Source: Salticus scenicus (taxonomy: Eukaryota > Arthropoda > Arachnida > Araneae > Salticidae). Taken from it: a stretch of DNA of 64,000 nt. Positions 33,986-44,079 of this stretch are shown here, in pieces (positions within the stretch are counted from its first letter, which is position 1; each line of letters starts with the position of its first letter). Below the pieces are notes generated by a model. The model did not search any database. It was not told the origin of the DNA and worked only from the letters and a program-made list of their open reading frames with translations. The translations under genes were made by a program, and so were the position numbers. Location: the NCBI GenBank assembly GCA_963930645.1, contig OZ005654.1, positions 265,610,700 to 265,674,699 on the forward strand, read 5' to 3'.

Positions 33986-34215
33986 CCCAAGTAGCACAGG
34001 AACGTTCTGTGAACGTCTAATAACGGTTTCAATAGTTCAAACACCGTGTTTCGTGTCAAAAGAACGTTCTAAAACACGTTCAGAAATAGTATTATTTAGA
34101 ACGTTCTGAAAATGTTTGATTTGTACCATCTATAAAACGTACAATTCTAGTTCTATATAGAACGTTCAAGTGTGACACCGTCATAACACGTTCTGTAACA
34201 GTGTAATTATAACGA
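33986..34215. repeat. left AACGTT palindrome array of X
   Basis: Four AACGTT, three of them within GAACGTTCT (34001, 34042 and 34101 region) and one within AGAACGTTCA (34162 region), plus several ACGTTC half-matches within 230 bp of the left end. Chance expectation for this 6-mer in AT-rich DNA of this length is well below one. Confidence 0.85.
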
Positions 34216-34299
34216 ATATGACAAAATGACTTTTTAGTACTATTGGTTGGGAAACTAGGTTAACCTTTAAAATTTTTGACTTCAGCTTTTGATTTTTTT

Positions 34300-35380
34300 A
34301 CACGTTTTGTGGCGTGAGGAATCCGGAAGTCAAAAGGTTGGTATGGTATCTGTTAATGTGTATCGGCACCTATTAGTGTGATAGCCCGTTAGTTCATGTA
34401 CACGATATCTCAAGAACAAATGATTGCAGAGAGATCGGACCAGTTTTAAAATATCACTTATGATATTGATAAGAATCTTATTGAGAGATTTGCAACATTC
34501 TAATTTAAAAACTTCGTAAGTTATTCGAAATTTATAATTTTTAGCATGATAGAGAATAGAGCATTTTTTACATTTTCAGTTTAACGTTTTGTTAGCACGT
34601 CAGTAAAGAATGCTTCCCAATAATCAGTAGCGGTGAGGTGAAAAAAAATTACAAAATTTTAAACACATGGAAAAATTTTGTGGATTTTGTATTTCAGGAA
34701 TCAATGTATGGAATTCGACCAAACTTGTTACAATATTAGATCTTGCCCTAAATTGGAGTTTATTTGAATTTCATTTGGGATATATCGCCCGATAGATTAC
34801 GGTGCTATGCAATGAAACCCTCCATTTATGGGACGGCTATATCTCAGCTTCTATAGTGTACAAATGTATTAAACATGATATATTGGCATATATCATCATA
34901 TGCTCTGCTAATACAATTTGGATGTATACATTGTCCAACAGGTGGCGTTGCTAATCTGCAATTTAATCATTTTAACGGAAAGGCAATATTTTAACTCTTG
35001 TGATTTAACAATAAATTTTGTGATACACTGAAGTTATAAGTGAAATCGATTTTATGTAAAGCTTTACTGGTCCATTTTGGATGCACATCGGCCAACAGGT
35101 GGCGTCGCTATGTTGCAATTTAATCTCATAACAGAAACGAAAAATCTCAACTTCTGTGATTTATAAATATTGTAAATTTGGTAAGTGAAATTAATATTAC
35201 GTAAAACTCTACAGATTGCCTTTGGGTGCATATCGGACGACAGGTGGCACTGCCACGTTCCAATATTTTCCATTCACAGAAAGGCTATCTATCAGCTTCT
35301 GTAATATATATACTCACCAAACCTTCTGCGTGACATACATTTGATATATAATATTGATTCAATTTGGCTGTATAACGAGT
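34300..35380 (+). repeat. repeat Z within X, with tandem steps
   Basis: CCAACAGGTGGCG-like boxes at 34936, 35093 and 35238 (steps of 157 and 145 bp), each followed by GCAATTTAAT or a variant. Related to 25692-26120 but more diverged than the two copies in the duplicated units. Confidence 0.65.
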
Positions 35381-35583
35381 AATAGTCAAACAGTTTTTTT
35401 TTTTTATTATTATCATTCATAGGACATTGTTTTTTCCCCTAGGAATAAATATGCATCATCCCTGGGGGATGGGGGAAGGGTGGATAAAAATTTTCACTAT
35501 AATTATCTTTCAAAAGAATTCGATATCACCTTTAAAACGAATAATTGAAACATCGTTTTCTGATGATTTAAAACAAATTTACC

Positions 35584-35585
<2 letters not shown>

Positions 35586-35620
<35 letters not shown>

Positions 35621-35621
35621 C
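35586..35621. repeat. poly-T tract
   Basis: About 35 T in a row, followed by an AAT tract (35628-35643). This is the likely poly-A tail, in reverse, of the SINE-like piece on the right. Confidence 0.9.
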
Positions 35622-35639
35622 ATTTGTAATAATAATAAT

Positions 35640-35925
35640 AATAAACCCTTAGAAAAATACATTTTCTAAAATCTTCTATACAGCATAAAAATGATTGTCT
35701 TCTGTCATGAAAATCTATGCATTCCCCAGACCCAAAGTTTAGATACAAAAAGCTAATCACGGATATTATTGAATAAGTAATATAGTGCTTTACGCGAGTT
35801 TCAAAGAAAATCACGGGAAAACTCCGAAAACCTAAGTCGACGAGCGTGACTAGGAATCGAAGCCAACACTTCCCGTCTGTAAGGTTCGAGAGTAGGACCT
35901 CGCGGTCAATACTCATCGGGAAGTT
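35640..35925 (-). repeat. tRNA-related SINE-like element within X
   Basis: On the minus strand, GGCTTCGATTCCTAG (35848-35862) is a good polymerase III B box. A weaker A-box-like string lies about 45 bp upstream. The minus-strand 3' side ends near the AAT and poly-T tract, which would be its A-rich tail. Related to 3655-3790. Confidence 0.45.
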
Positions 35926-36324
35926 ACAGAATGAGTTTTTTTCTTCTTTTCTTTAAGCATAATTTTAAACTTTTATTATATTTTATTTATGATTCTATTT
36001 AAGTTTAAATGTTACTGATAAATTATCAATATTGATAATGTTGTTAAATCGTTACTCTGTTTGATTGTTCTTATTTTATTTTATTTATTTTCACTGAATA
36101 TTTTATTCAATACTAAAATATACACTAAAACAAAATATGCTTTTCCGTTTTATTCGAGATTTTAAAATGGAAAAATAAAGTGATCTCATAAGTTTTTCAA
36201 ATACTTTATAAAAATTTAAATAATTGTTTAACTCAGCTCCATTTTTCCTTAAAATATTGACCATATGTTTCCTACAGCTATAAATGCTTAATAAATTTAT
36301 GTTTCAAACGTTGAACTTTGAAAC

Positions 36325-36453
36325 ATGATTATTCCGGATGTAACAAGGGAAGAGCAGATGAAACTGACATCTGTGGATTGCATTTATTTAATTCTCGCTG
36401 ACGGAGCAAATTCAAAGGTCTTGGGAATGTCGTGCCGTTATGTGAAGCGGTAA
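36325..36453 (+). other. small exon-like open frame in X
   Basis: 42-codon frame (MIIPDVTREEQMK...YVKR) with more balanced base composition than its surroundings. An in-frame stop lies two codons before the ATG, and the end GCGGTAAT resembles a weak splice donor. No domain recognised. It may be captured host sequence or chance. Confidence 0.2.
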
Positions 36454-36854
36454 TTTTAAAACGTGTAATGTAATCTGTTTTGTTCAGTTTTCGCGTTATA
36501 ATGACTTGGATAAGCTTTAGAAAAGGTAAAAATGTAATATTTTTAACCTGTAATAGTCTCTATTTTCTATTTATTAAAGTCTTATTTTAATATCAATTAA
36601 ACAATCATTTTCATATCTGCGTAAGTTCTTAAGCCTAACATTTGATACTTGTAAGTAGCATTGTATCGCAGAAAAAACTGCTCCTGTTACAGAAAACCGC
36701 TTAGAAATTATGGATTCATTTTATTAATTCAGTCTTCTGAGATGGAAATTGTTAAAATGACTATTTTTGGTTATTATGCTTCTGAATGAAGTAACATAAA
36801 GAATTTAAAAGATGAGAGCTAATTTTAAGTGAATGCCCTTCCAGACTGGTCATT

Positions 36855-36921
36855 ATGTATTTTAAAATGCTAGTTGGAAGGGTGTTTTCTTGGAGAAATT
36901 CCTATGAAGAAAATGAGGAAG
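36855..36921 (+). other. exon-like stretch with strong splice-donor match in X
   Basis: Open from ATG 36855 and ending GAGGAAG followed by GTATGT (36922-36927), a near-consensus donor. The right-hand flank is pyrimidine-rich. Speculative first-exon candidate; no protein similarity recognised. The reversed copy is at 63768-63835. Confidence 0.2.
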
Positions 36922-36927
36922 GTATGT

Positions 36928-37751
36928 AATTCTTTTTTTTTTTTTCTTTTCTTTTTAAATTCTGAAGTATTTATTTAATGTTTATATGATAATATATATA
37001 CAATCTAGGTTATGCAAATTGCATATTTTTAAAATAATATCCTAAGTTTCACCGACTTACAATTTTAAATATCTCTTTACTGTTATTTATTAAATTAAAT
37101 ATATGAAATTGTTTAACTGCATAATAAAACAAAGATTCAATTCAATTTTATTCCACATCTTTATAAAAAAAGATATTCTGCTTAAAAAAAAGGACGATTT
37201 ACTATATTATTTATTAATACTAATAATATTTACATTTATCAATTATTTAATATGCCATGATCGCATAATTACATCAAATTAGGTAAAAATTGCGTTGACT
37301 CAATTTAAAGAAATTTAAACATTTAAAAAATACCAATTACATTGCCATGTGGAATAAATTTAAATACCTGCAAACATCATTTTTGTAAACTGCTGCTGTA
37401 AACTGAAAATATGTATGCACACATGCACTGAAATTTAAAAATATGAAGTATGTTAAATATTTTAGAAAAATATTATGATTAAATATATATATGTATTTAA
37501 GTATTTGGACATTTTAAAAATTTCCTCCTTCTAACTAATTTTTAATTTTTTGTTTCAATTTCTTATTATTATAAATTAACAATATATTCTAAACTCAATT
37601 ATATATTATTTTAGCGGTGTATTGGTACATTCATTTTTGAAATTATTTTTTATGTTGAAATATTAAAACTTTCTATAAACTTCAGCATTCAAATATATTT
37701 ATAAACTATCCATGGACTTACAAAGTAGTACCCAGAAATGTTTAGAATATA
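36928..37751. other. AT-rich interior of X
   Basis: TA tracts and a T-run at 36931-36944. The 71-codon frame on the minus strand at 63380-63595 corresponds to this area; here it is broken by base changes (near 37264 and 37281), which argues against coding. Confidence 0.5.
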
Positions 37752-38433
37752 CAGGGTGCAAAGTCGAGAGCAGGCCTTTATTTGGGCAACAATTGGTCTC
37801 AAACGTCCTCCAATAAGAAAATGTATTAAAAAAAAAAATGTAAGAATTCATTATATGACATGTTTAAATTTAAAAAATCAATTTACTAAAAATCACAAAA
37901 ACTGATAATTTTTATACAATTTTCATGACACTAATAGTGTAAGTTGAGTTCTAACCTAAAAAATATAACACAAAAAGTTTCACTTTTGTGCACCCAAAAT
38001 TGTCTGAGATAGTTAGTTTCAAAATTTAGGATTATTTCGCATTTTCTCGGGCTTTATTAAAAAGTCAATGAAAAATTCTTTAATAAACCCAGGGAAAATG
38101 CAAACAAAGTCCAATTAGGATTTTTAAACCGATTCCTTATTGAAGGCCGAAATATGTTAGAAAATCCAAACTTTAAATATCATGTTCCATTTTGGGAGAA
38201 TAGAAATGAAACTGTTTGTTAGGATGAGTGTCAGTTTTCTAAATATGATTATAGGGATCTGGGACTATGTAAAAATTTAGTTTTTGCAATTTTGAAAAAA
38301 TAGATATTTTAAATTTAAACATGTTATACCACAAATGCTCATATTCTTTAAAACATTTTGTAACTGAAACTATATATTTGCGACCAATAGTTGCGGAGAT
38401 AAAGGTATTCTCGTCACAATGCTTTGCACCCTG
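37752..38433. mobile_element. 682-bp TA-flanked MITE nested in X
   Basis: Flanked by TA on both sides. Both ends read CAGGGTGCAAAG inward, and the two inner regions (CCTTTAT-TxxGCAAC-ATTGGTC) are also inverted copies. TA target and CAGGG termini fit a Tc1/mariner-class mobiliser. No transposase. The identical nested MITE is in the second X copy (62261-62942), so it entered before X was copied. Confidence 0.75.
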
Positions 38434-38456
38434 TATTAAAAAAAAAACAAAACACG

Positions 38457-38489
<33 letters not shown>

Positions 38490-38510
38490 AAATGAATTTT
38501 TAATCTTAGT

Positions 38511-39115
38511 TAAAGCCAAGCAACAGATATAAGATCCCTGAAACCACATAGGTCAATGAGAAGAAAATTACAACAAATTTAAATAACCTGGGGAGACTGA
38601 TTGTGATTTATTGAAACATTTATATTTTATTTATTGATTTTTATTTTATTTAACTTCAGTCTAATCTTAAATTTATTCCTATATTGTTAGTTGCAATTTT
38701 AATAATTTTGCCGGTGCGTAAAAACCACATGAAACTCAAATCAAAAGATACAAACAAGCAACGAGGAAATAAAAAATTAAGACAGCATTTTAAACATTTT
38801 TTGTAGGAAAAGCTTAGAATGGTAGAAAAAAAAAAAAAAAAAAAAACTCGTCAAGGGTGACCCTTTTCGTCGTTGAGCACCAATATACGATTTCGTTCGT
38901 TAGCAGCTATAATAGCAAATTGCTAGCTGGTACCCTATCGTACAAGAAATTAATTGAAGTTAGAAATGAAGAATAAATTGGAATAAATTATTTACTTCAA
39001 GAAATCAGAGAATCAAACAGAAAACAACCATGAAAAACAAACATTAATCATAGGATGACGCATTCGGAATCACAAGGATTAAAACAAGCAAAATAAATCA
39101 AGAGTTTAGTTGTAT
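38511..39115 (-). repeat. repeat Y within X
   Basis: Reverse-oriented relative of 23776-24466, with the palindromic box around TACGATTTCGTTCGT and the ACTCGTCAAGGG box. A poly-A run at 38827-38846. Confidence 0.7.
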
Positions 39116-39878
39116 ATAGCAGATGAAGAATAATTATACAACACAGCAACAGGGATATAAATTACTTTTTTTTAAATTCAAATATTGTTTGAGAAATTTT
39201 AACATACTTACTATTCCTTTAATTTCAACGTATATGCATGAAAAATTCCATATTTTATGACTGTAATTCCCAAAAAGTGTCATAACGTGCCTATATCCCT
39301 TTAAAAAATTCCTTAAATTTTTGCATTTTTAAAAAATTTCTTTTTTCCCCTAATCTGAAGATAATGGCGTTATAGTATTAATTAAGAAACTTTGAATAAA
39401 CACCATAAAATGCAAGAACTCGCAACTGCTACAAACAAAGCACGGCTGCTACAAACAAAGCGGCAACGCATTCCACACACTCAACGTGCTTGTTTGCAGC
39501 TCTCGTGCCTACAATGTTCGCCTGATGAAGGGTTGTGTCTTCTTTTGACCCGAAACAGTTGGTGCGAGTTCTCGCATTTTATGGTGTTTATTCAAAGTTT
39601 TGTAATTAATACTATAACTTCATTATCTACAGATTAGGGAAAAAAAGAAATTTTTAAAAAATGCAAAAATTTAAGAAATTTTTTAAGGTATAAAGAGACG
39701 TTATGACACTTTTTGGGGAAAGCTGTCATAGAATATAGAATTTTTGATGCATATACGTTGAAATTAAAAGAATAGTAAGTATGTTAAAATTTCTCAAACA
39801 TTATTTGAATTGAAAAAAAAAGTAATTCATATCCCTGTTCATGTGTTGTATCATTATTCGTCATCAGCTATGTAATTT
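39112..39878. repeat. foldback: inverted arms of about 315 bp around a 130-bp loop
   Basis: The left arm (39112-39427) is the reverse complement of the right arm (39560-39878) at about 88-90% by eye: AACAGGGATAT, AAAGTGTCATAACG, ATTAATACTATAAC and ACACCATAAAATGC all recur inverted. The loop (39428-39559) is GC-richer, contains a direct repeat GCTACAAACAAAGC and a hammerhead-like string. The frame 39392-39637 spans loop and right arm and is not a gene. Confidence 0.8.
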
Positions 39879-39954
39879 TTACTTCTAAACGCTCGTACTG
39901 AGGGGATTTTTTTATAATGACGTCACATTTTTTTTTTTTTTAACTACACTATTT

Positions 39955-40246
39955 TAGAACGTTTACAGTACGTTTTCTGGAACGTTCTGAAAATGTGTAT
40001 AACGTTTTGAAAACGTTCTAAAAACGTTTAGAACGTTCTGAGACCGTATACATAGAACGTTCTCAGAACGCTTCTATAACACCGATGGTGATAGTTACAC
40101 GTTCATTGAACGTTCTCTGAACCGTACTATTGTACGTCTTCAAGATGGACAGATAGACGTCTATAACACGTTCAAAGTGAACGTTCTTAGAACGTGTTTG
40201 CAGAACAATTTTTGAACGTTCAGAGAACGTTTCGGTGCTGCTTGGG
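39955..40246. repeat. right AACGTT palindrome array of X
   Basis: Eleven AACGTT in 292 bp, many within GAACGTTC, interspersed with ACGTTC, GAACGT and GACGTC boxes up to the terminal CCCAAGCAGCAC (reversed). Denser than the left array. Confidence 0.9.
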
Positions 40247-40297
40247 AACTGTCTTATAGCCGCAAAACAACGTTTTTTCTCTTTTTCCCAATGAGGG

Positions 40298-40437
40298 GGA
40301 GGTGTGCCTTGGGGGGGACTCATGTCAAAGGTGTGCCTTGGGGGGGCCTCATGTCAAAGTTGTACCTTGGGGGGGACTCATGTCAAAGTTGGGCCTGGGG
40401 GGGGACTCATGTCAAAGTTGGGCCTTGGGGGGACTTC
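40298..40437 (+). repeat. G-rich minisatellite, unit 2
   Basis: Same five units with G-runs as at 28912-29052. Confidence 0.92.
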
Positions 40438-41877
40438 ATTCAATAAATCCCCATTCAATAAACCGACTGAAATAGGCCTCTAGCACTAATTAAGAGTGAC
40501 CTATAAAAATTCGACAACTGTACCGACTGAAATAGGCCTCTAGCACTAATAAAAATCTATGTTTACGTTAATTTGTACATTCTAAGATAAAATGGAAAAT
40601 CAATGTGTTATTTTATTAAACAATATTATTGCAGAACTATAAAAATTAAAATATAATTGTTTAAAATGAGAGGAATGTATATAAAATTACTACAAAATGC
40701 AAAAAGGTGATAAGAAAGAGAAAAAACATATATAGACATAATAAAAATGTACAAAATAACAAAATTATTAAATTAGGCATGTTTTTATTTTTATTTTTCC
40801 CATTATTAATACATCTTTCTCTGTGGGTTGATTATTATTACACATTAGTAAAAATTACATGGTATCATGGGTAGATATAAAATCAGCTTGTACTTACACT
40901 ATCTTCTACACCACACACACACACACATATATATATATGAGTATTTTAACTATGAACCAAATAATTTAAATTTATTATTACATCTTCATTAAACCAAGAA
41001 CATGAATAAAATTAGCAATATTTCATAAATAATCGCACGTGAGACATTTATTATTTTTTCCTATATTAAAATATATTTTTGCATTTGAAGTTGAATGATA
41101 GAAAGCATTGTATTTATACAGCTCAAAGTTTTTTAAAAAATAGTTTAACATTTTTCTAGGAATAGTTTTATTTAGCATAAATTACTAAATGTGGGAGCTA
41201 TTTCTTCCCCAAACCATCGTTTAAATATTGAAGGTACGCTTGTACATTCAACATTCTTATTGATTTTTGAAAAAAAAAAAAAGTATGATTTTTTTAAAAT
41301 ATTCAGAGAATTTTTGACTAAATCTTTTATTATTATTATTATTATTATTATTCAACTAACTTTGGATAACTCTGTGTGTTTAATTAAAATTTTATGAACA
41401 TCGCATAGTGTAATTAAGTTTAGCACATTGAGAAAAAATATTACTTTAATGTGTTATGAGGTATTTTCAAATATGGCTGTAATAGTTCTGAATTCTTTTA
41501 TGTAAAGAAATAAAGAATGCTTTTACTATCTGAGTGTATAATTGCACTTAAATTATATAGTTTTACTTTTTATTTATTTTAACACAGTAAAACATGTTGA
41601 AAACTAAAATCATATCACATTCAAATAAAATTGTACGATAGATTCTCTTTTAACTGAGGAAATATCGAATACACATAAAGAAGATAGCCTAACAATGCGT
41701 ATTATGTACATATTTACAAGGTCCAAATGTATTTTATGCCTTCAAATAATTCTTTTTGGTGAAGCAGGAAATCTCAACAATATATTTTCCCAGACTTTTT
41801 TTCTCTCTCTTCTATCCTGAATATATTCTTTTCTTTCGCATCTGTAATTCTTGCGAAATAACAGATGGACAAATTTT

Positions 41878-41944
41878 GACTTCTGCATATATATGCAGAA
41901 GCATTCTGCATATATATGCAGAAGCATTCTGCATATATATATGC
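41878..41944. repeat. array of CTGCATATATATGCAG palindromes, unit 2
   Basis: Duplicate of 30495-30562. Confidence 0.92.
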
Positions 41945-42208
41945 GGAGTACATTGCTATAAGTAAATATTTTGAAAAAACCGGTTAGTTACTAAAGAGCT
42001 TAGAATTGTCAGATTTCAGTACATTATCGCACTCTAGATTAATAAACGGATTGGCTAAATGTCTTGAATTAATTGCAGATGAAAATTTATTCTGTCAAAT
42101 ATTTCTGCCAAATACAATATTCTGTTTTGTTAATATTTATTTTGACATTTAAAAATAATAATAATAACAGTGATATCAAGATAGACTTTTTAAAAATATA
42201 AAAATATT

Positions 42209-42846
42209 TTTATAATAATAATAATAATAATAAGTTCAAAATCTATATTAGTGTTTTGAAATATTACAATATTTTCCATTCATTAAGTGAAATATCGTTA
42301 CATAAGTTCTGGTAAGCAAGATTGATAAAACAAAAGTTTAAGTAATAATTGATGAATCATTGATCAGTATGTATCAAATTAAAAGTAATAAAACTGGCAA
42401 AAGAAGAAAGGCTATTGAATACCTTATGTATCAGATGTAACGATTTGACTATGTAATTTATCGGAAAAAAAAAAAAAAAAAAAAAAAAAAAACTACTTTA
42501 AAAATCTAAAATTAAAATTATAGTAAAATGCTAATAATTTTGTTAAGATAAACATAAATATTTTCTATAGATTTCATTTCTCTTTATATTCAAAAAAAGT
42601 TACCGTCACTGGCGTCAATTTATTTTGTCTGTGACAGCTTCTTCTAACGGAGGGCAGGGTCCTTCGCGTCATGAGAGGTATCAATGTGTTCCGAATACTT
42701 CAAAGAAGACATTTCAGCCGCTTACAAATTTCTATCATTTTAATTGAAGAAGTCATTAACTAAAAACGACAAGTTTATGAAGGTACTCTATTTGCCATTT
42801 TGAAAACAGTTCCTCACAGCGACGTTGTTCTTCTGTCATGAAGTCA
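42209..42846. other. unassigned DNA right of the duplication
   Basis: An AAT tract at 42213-42232 and a poly-A of about 28 at 42464-42491. The part 42596-42790 has more balanced composition but no frame or family that I recognise. Confidence 0.5.
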
Positions 42847-43252
42847 TTTTACACGAGAAAATTAAAATATGATCAATGGTTGTACGTGGGTTGGTTGGAT
42901 TTAACGTCACACCAATACTGCGCTATGGGTAATTGGCGACGGTCTGGGACGCACCCATAGATGTTCCGGAGACATGTCATCACAATTTTCAACCTATACG
43001 GATGGGATCCCCTCCAGCCCAGAAGTATAGTGGGGATGGGAACATGGAGGATTTTGCAACCACGACATATTTTATGTGCACCAGCCACCATTATTGTACA
43101 CGACGGTCTTTGGCCGGCTCAAGTATTGAATCGGAATCTTCCAATTACGTGCTCAACGCTTTACCGACTAGGGTACCGCGGACCGAAACCATGGATGTAA
43201 AAAACAAAGAAAATAAATATCAACTTTTTTCTCTGCTTTTAGAAAATAATCT
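42847..43252 (-). repeat. tRNA-derived SINE, first of a dimer
   Basis: Direct repeat of 43253-43640 (both start TTTTACACG-GAAAATTAAAATATGATC). On the minus strand the right-hand end is tRNA-like: box A GTCGGTAAAGC (43158-43168) and box B GATTCAATACTTGAG (43119-43133), with an anticodon-arm-like region resembling tRNA-Lys. The body follows to the left and includes GTGCACATAAAATATGTCG. More decayed than its neighbour. Small frames here on both strands are shadows. Confidence 0.65.
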
Positions 43253-43640
43253 TTTTACACGGGAAAATTAAAATATGATCCATGTTTGTAGGTACGTAGA
43301 TAATTAGGTAGGTTGTGATTGACGCCGCACCATTACTGCGCTATGGATAATAGGCGACGGTCTGCGGCGCACCCGTACGGATGTTCCGGAGACATGCCAC
43401 CACAGTTTTGGTCCTACACGAAGGGGATAGCTCCTCAGCTTCGGTGGCCCCCAGAGATATAATTTGATGGGAATACGGAGGATATTGCGGCCACGACATA
43501 TTTTACGTGCACCAGCCACCATTAGTGTACACGACGGTCTTTGATCGGCTCGAGAACCGAACACAGAATCTTCCAATTAAGAGCTCGGTGCTCTACCGAC
43601 TGGGGTAACTTGGTCCGGATTTAAGGTTGCGAAAAAGAAA
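43253..43640 (-). repeat. tRNA-derived SINE, second of a dimer
   Basis: Better preserved unit: box A GTCGGTAGAGC (reverse of 43591-43601) and box B GTTCGGTTCTCGAG (reverse of 43549-43562), about 30 bp apart, with GAGCTCTTAATTGG between them as in a tRNA-Lys (CTT) anticodon arm. It cannot fold into a complete tRNA. Polymerase III would transcribe leftward. Confidence 0.72.
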
Positions 43641-43854
43641 TAAAAAGGGTCATATAATAAAGCTGTAATGCAAAATGGTCTAGATATTATGATTTTCTTT
43701 CTACAAATATATATATATTATATATTTCAATTTGACATTGAATATGAGGATTTCCAAAATAAATTTCTGCTTTTGTTTTGTAATATGCACTATTAATATT
43801 CCTTTTCAGTGAAAGAAAGCAGCGAATAGGTGGGCAGAGTTTTGCATGTATTAA

Positions 43855-43934
43855 TAAGCAAAGTCAGTCGGGGAGGAAGCGAAGCCTCCTTCGAGGGTTG
43901 GTGAGTGGAGCGAGCAGGGGGCAGAGCACCCTAG
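43855..43934 (+). mobile_element. Helitron 3' end fragment
   Basis: GGAGCGAGCAGGGGGCAGAG followed by CACCCTAG and then T: a GGG/CCC hairpin directly before a terminal CTAG is the Helitron 3' signature. Different family from the 9-11-kb element. The upstream limit is not visible. Confidence 0.6.
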
Positions 43935-44079
43935 TAGATTAAAAAAAAAAAAGGAAAAGGAAAGAAAAACAACAAGATATCACTTATAATTTCATTAAGA
44001 TAAGAATTTTATTATATGGTGGACTATTTTAAAAAAAATTAAGAAATCAAATTAAAAAATCTTTAAAATTAATAAAATA

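Larger units (their letters stand above)
33986..40246. mobile_element. element X, complete copy (6.26 kb, unclassified DNA element)
   Basis: Termini are inverted repeats: the left begins CCCAAGTAGCACAGGAACGT, the right, reversed, CCCAAGCAGCACCGAAACGT. Both are followed by clusters of AACGTT palindromes. Comparison with duplicated unit 1 shows an empty site with AA present once and AA on both sides of X, so a 2-bp target duplication is likely (2 bp is too short to be sure). No frame longer than about 100 codons and no transposase domain was found, so it appears non-autonomous. It carries repeat Z, a SINE-like piece, exon-like fragments, a 682-bp MITE, repeat Y and a foldback. A second copy in opposite orientation starts at 60443 and is about 99% alike where it can be compared. 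Confidence 0.85.
40247..42208 (+). repeat. tandem segmental duplication, unit 2, right part
   Basis: Resumes unit 1 at 28866 after X: G-rich minisatellite (40298-40437), 60-bp tandem (40463-40553), AT-rich interior, palindrome array (41878-41944). It ends where unit 1 meets unit 2; beyond 42208 the sequence is new. Confidence 0.92.

Noticed and set aside
39392..39637. 81-codon frame present identically in both X copies (also 61057-61302)
   Set aside because: Covers the foldback loop and arm; identity only reflects the recent copying of X, and the peptide has no recognised motif.
33986..40246. X as a Polinton/Maverick or endogenous virus
   Set aside because: No polymerase, integrase, capsid or ATPase frame, too short, and the target duplication appears to be 2 bp rather than 6.
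42933..43271. 112-codon frame and overlapping frames on both strands
   Set aside because: Entirely within a tRNA-derived SINE; shadows of the repeat.
43549..43615. Functional tRNA-Lys gene on the minus strand
   Set aside because: A and B boxes are present but the acceptor and T stems do not close, and the sequence is part of a repeated 400-bp unit.
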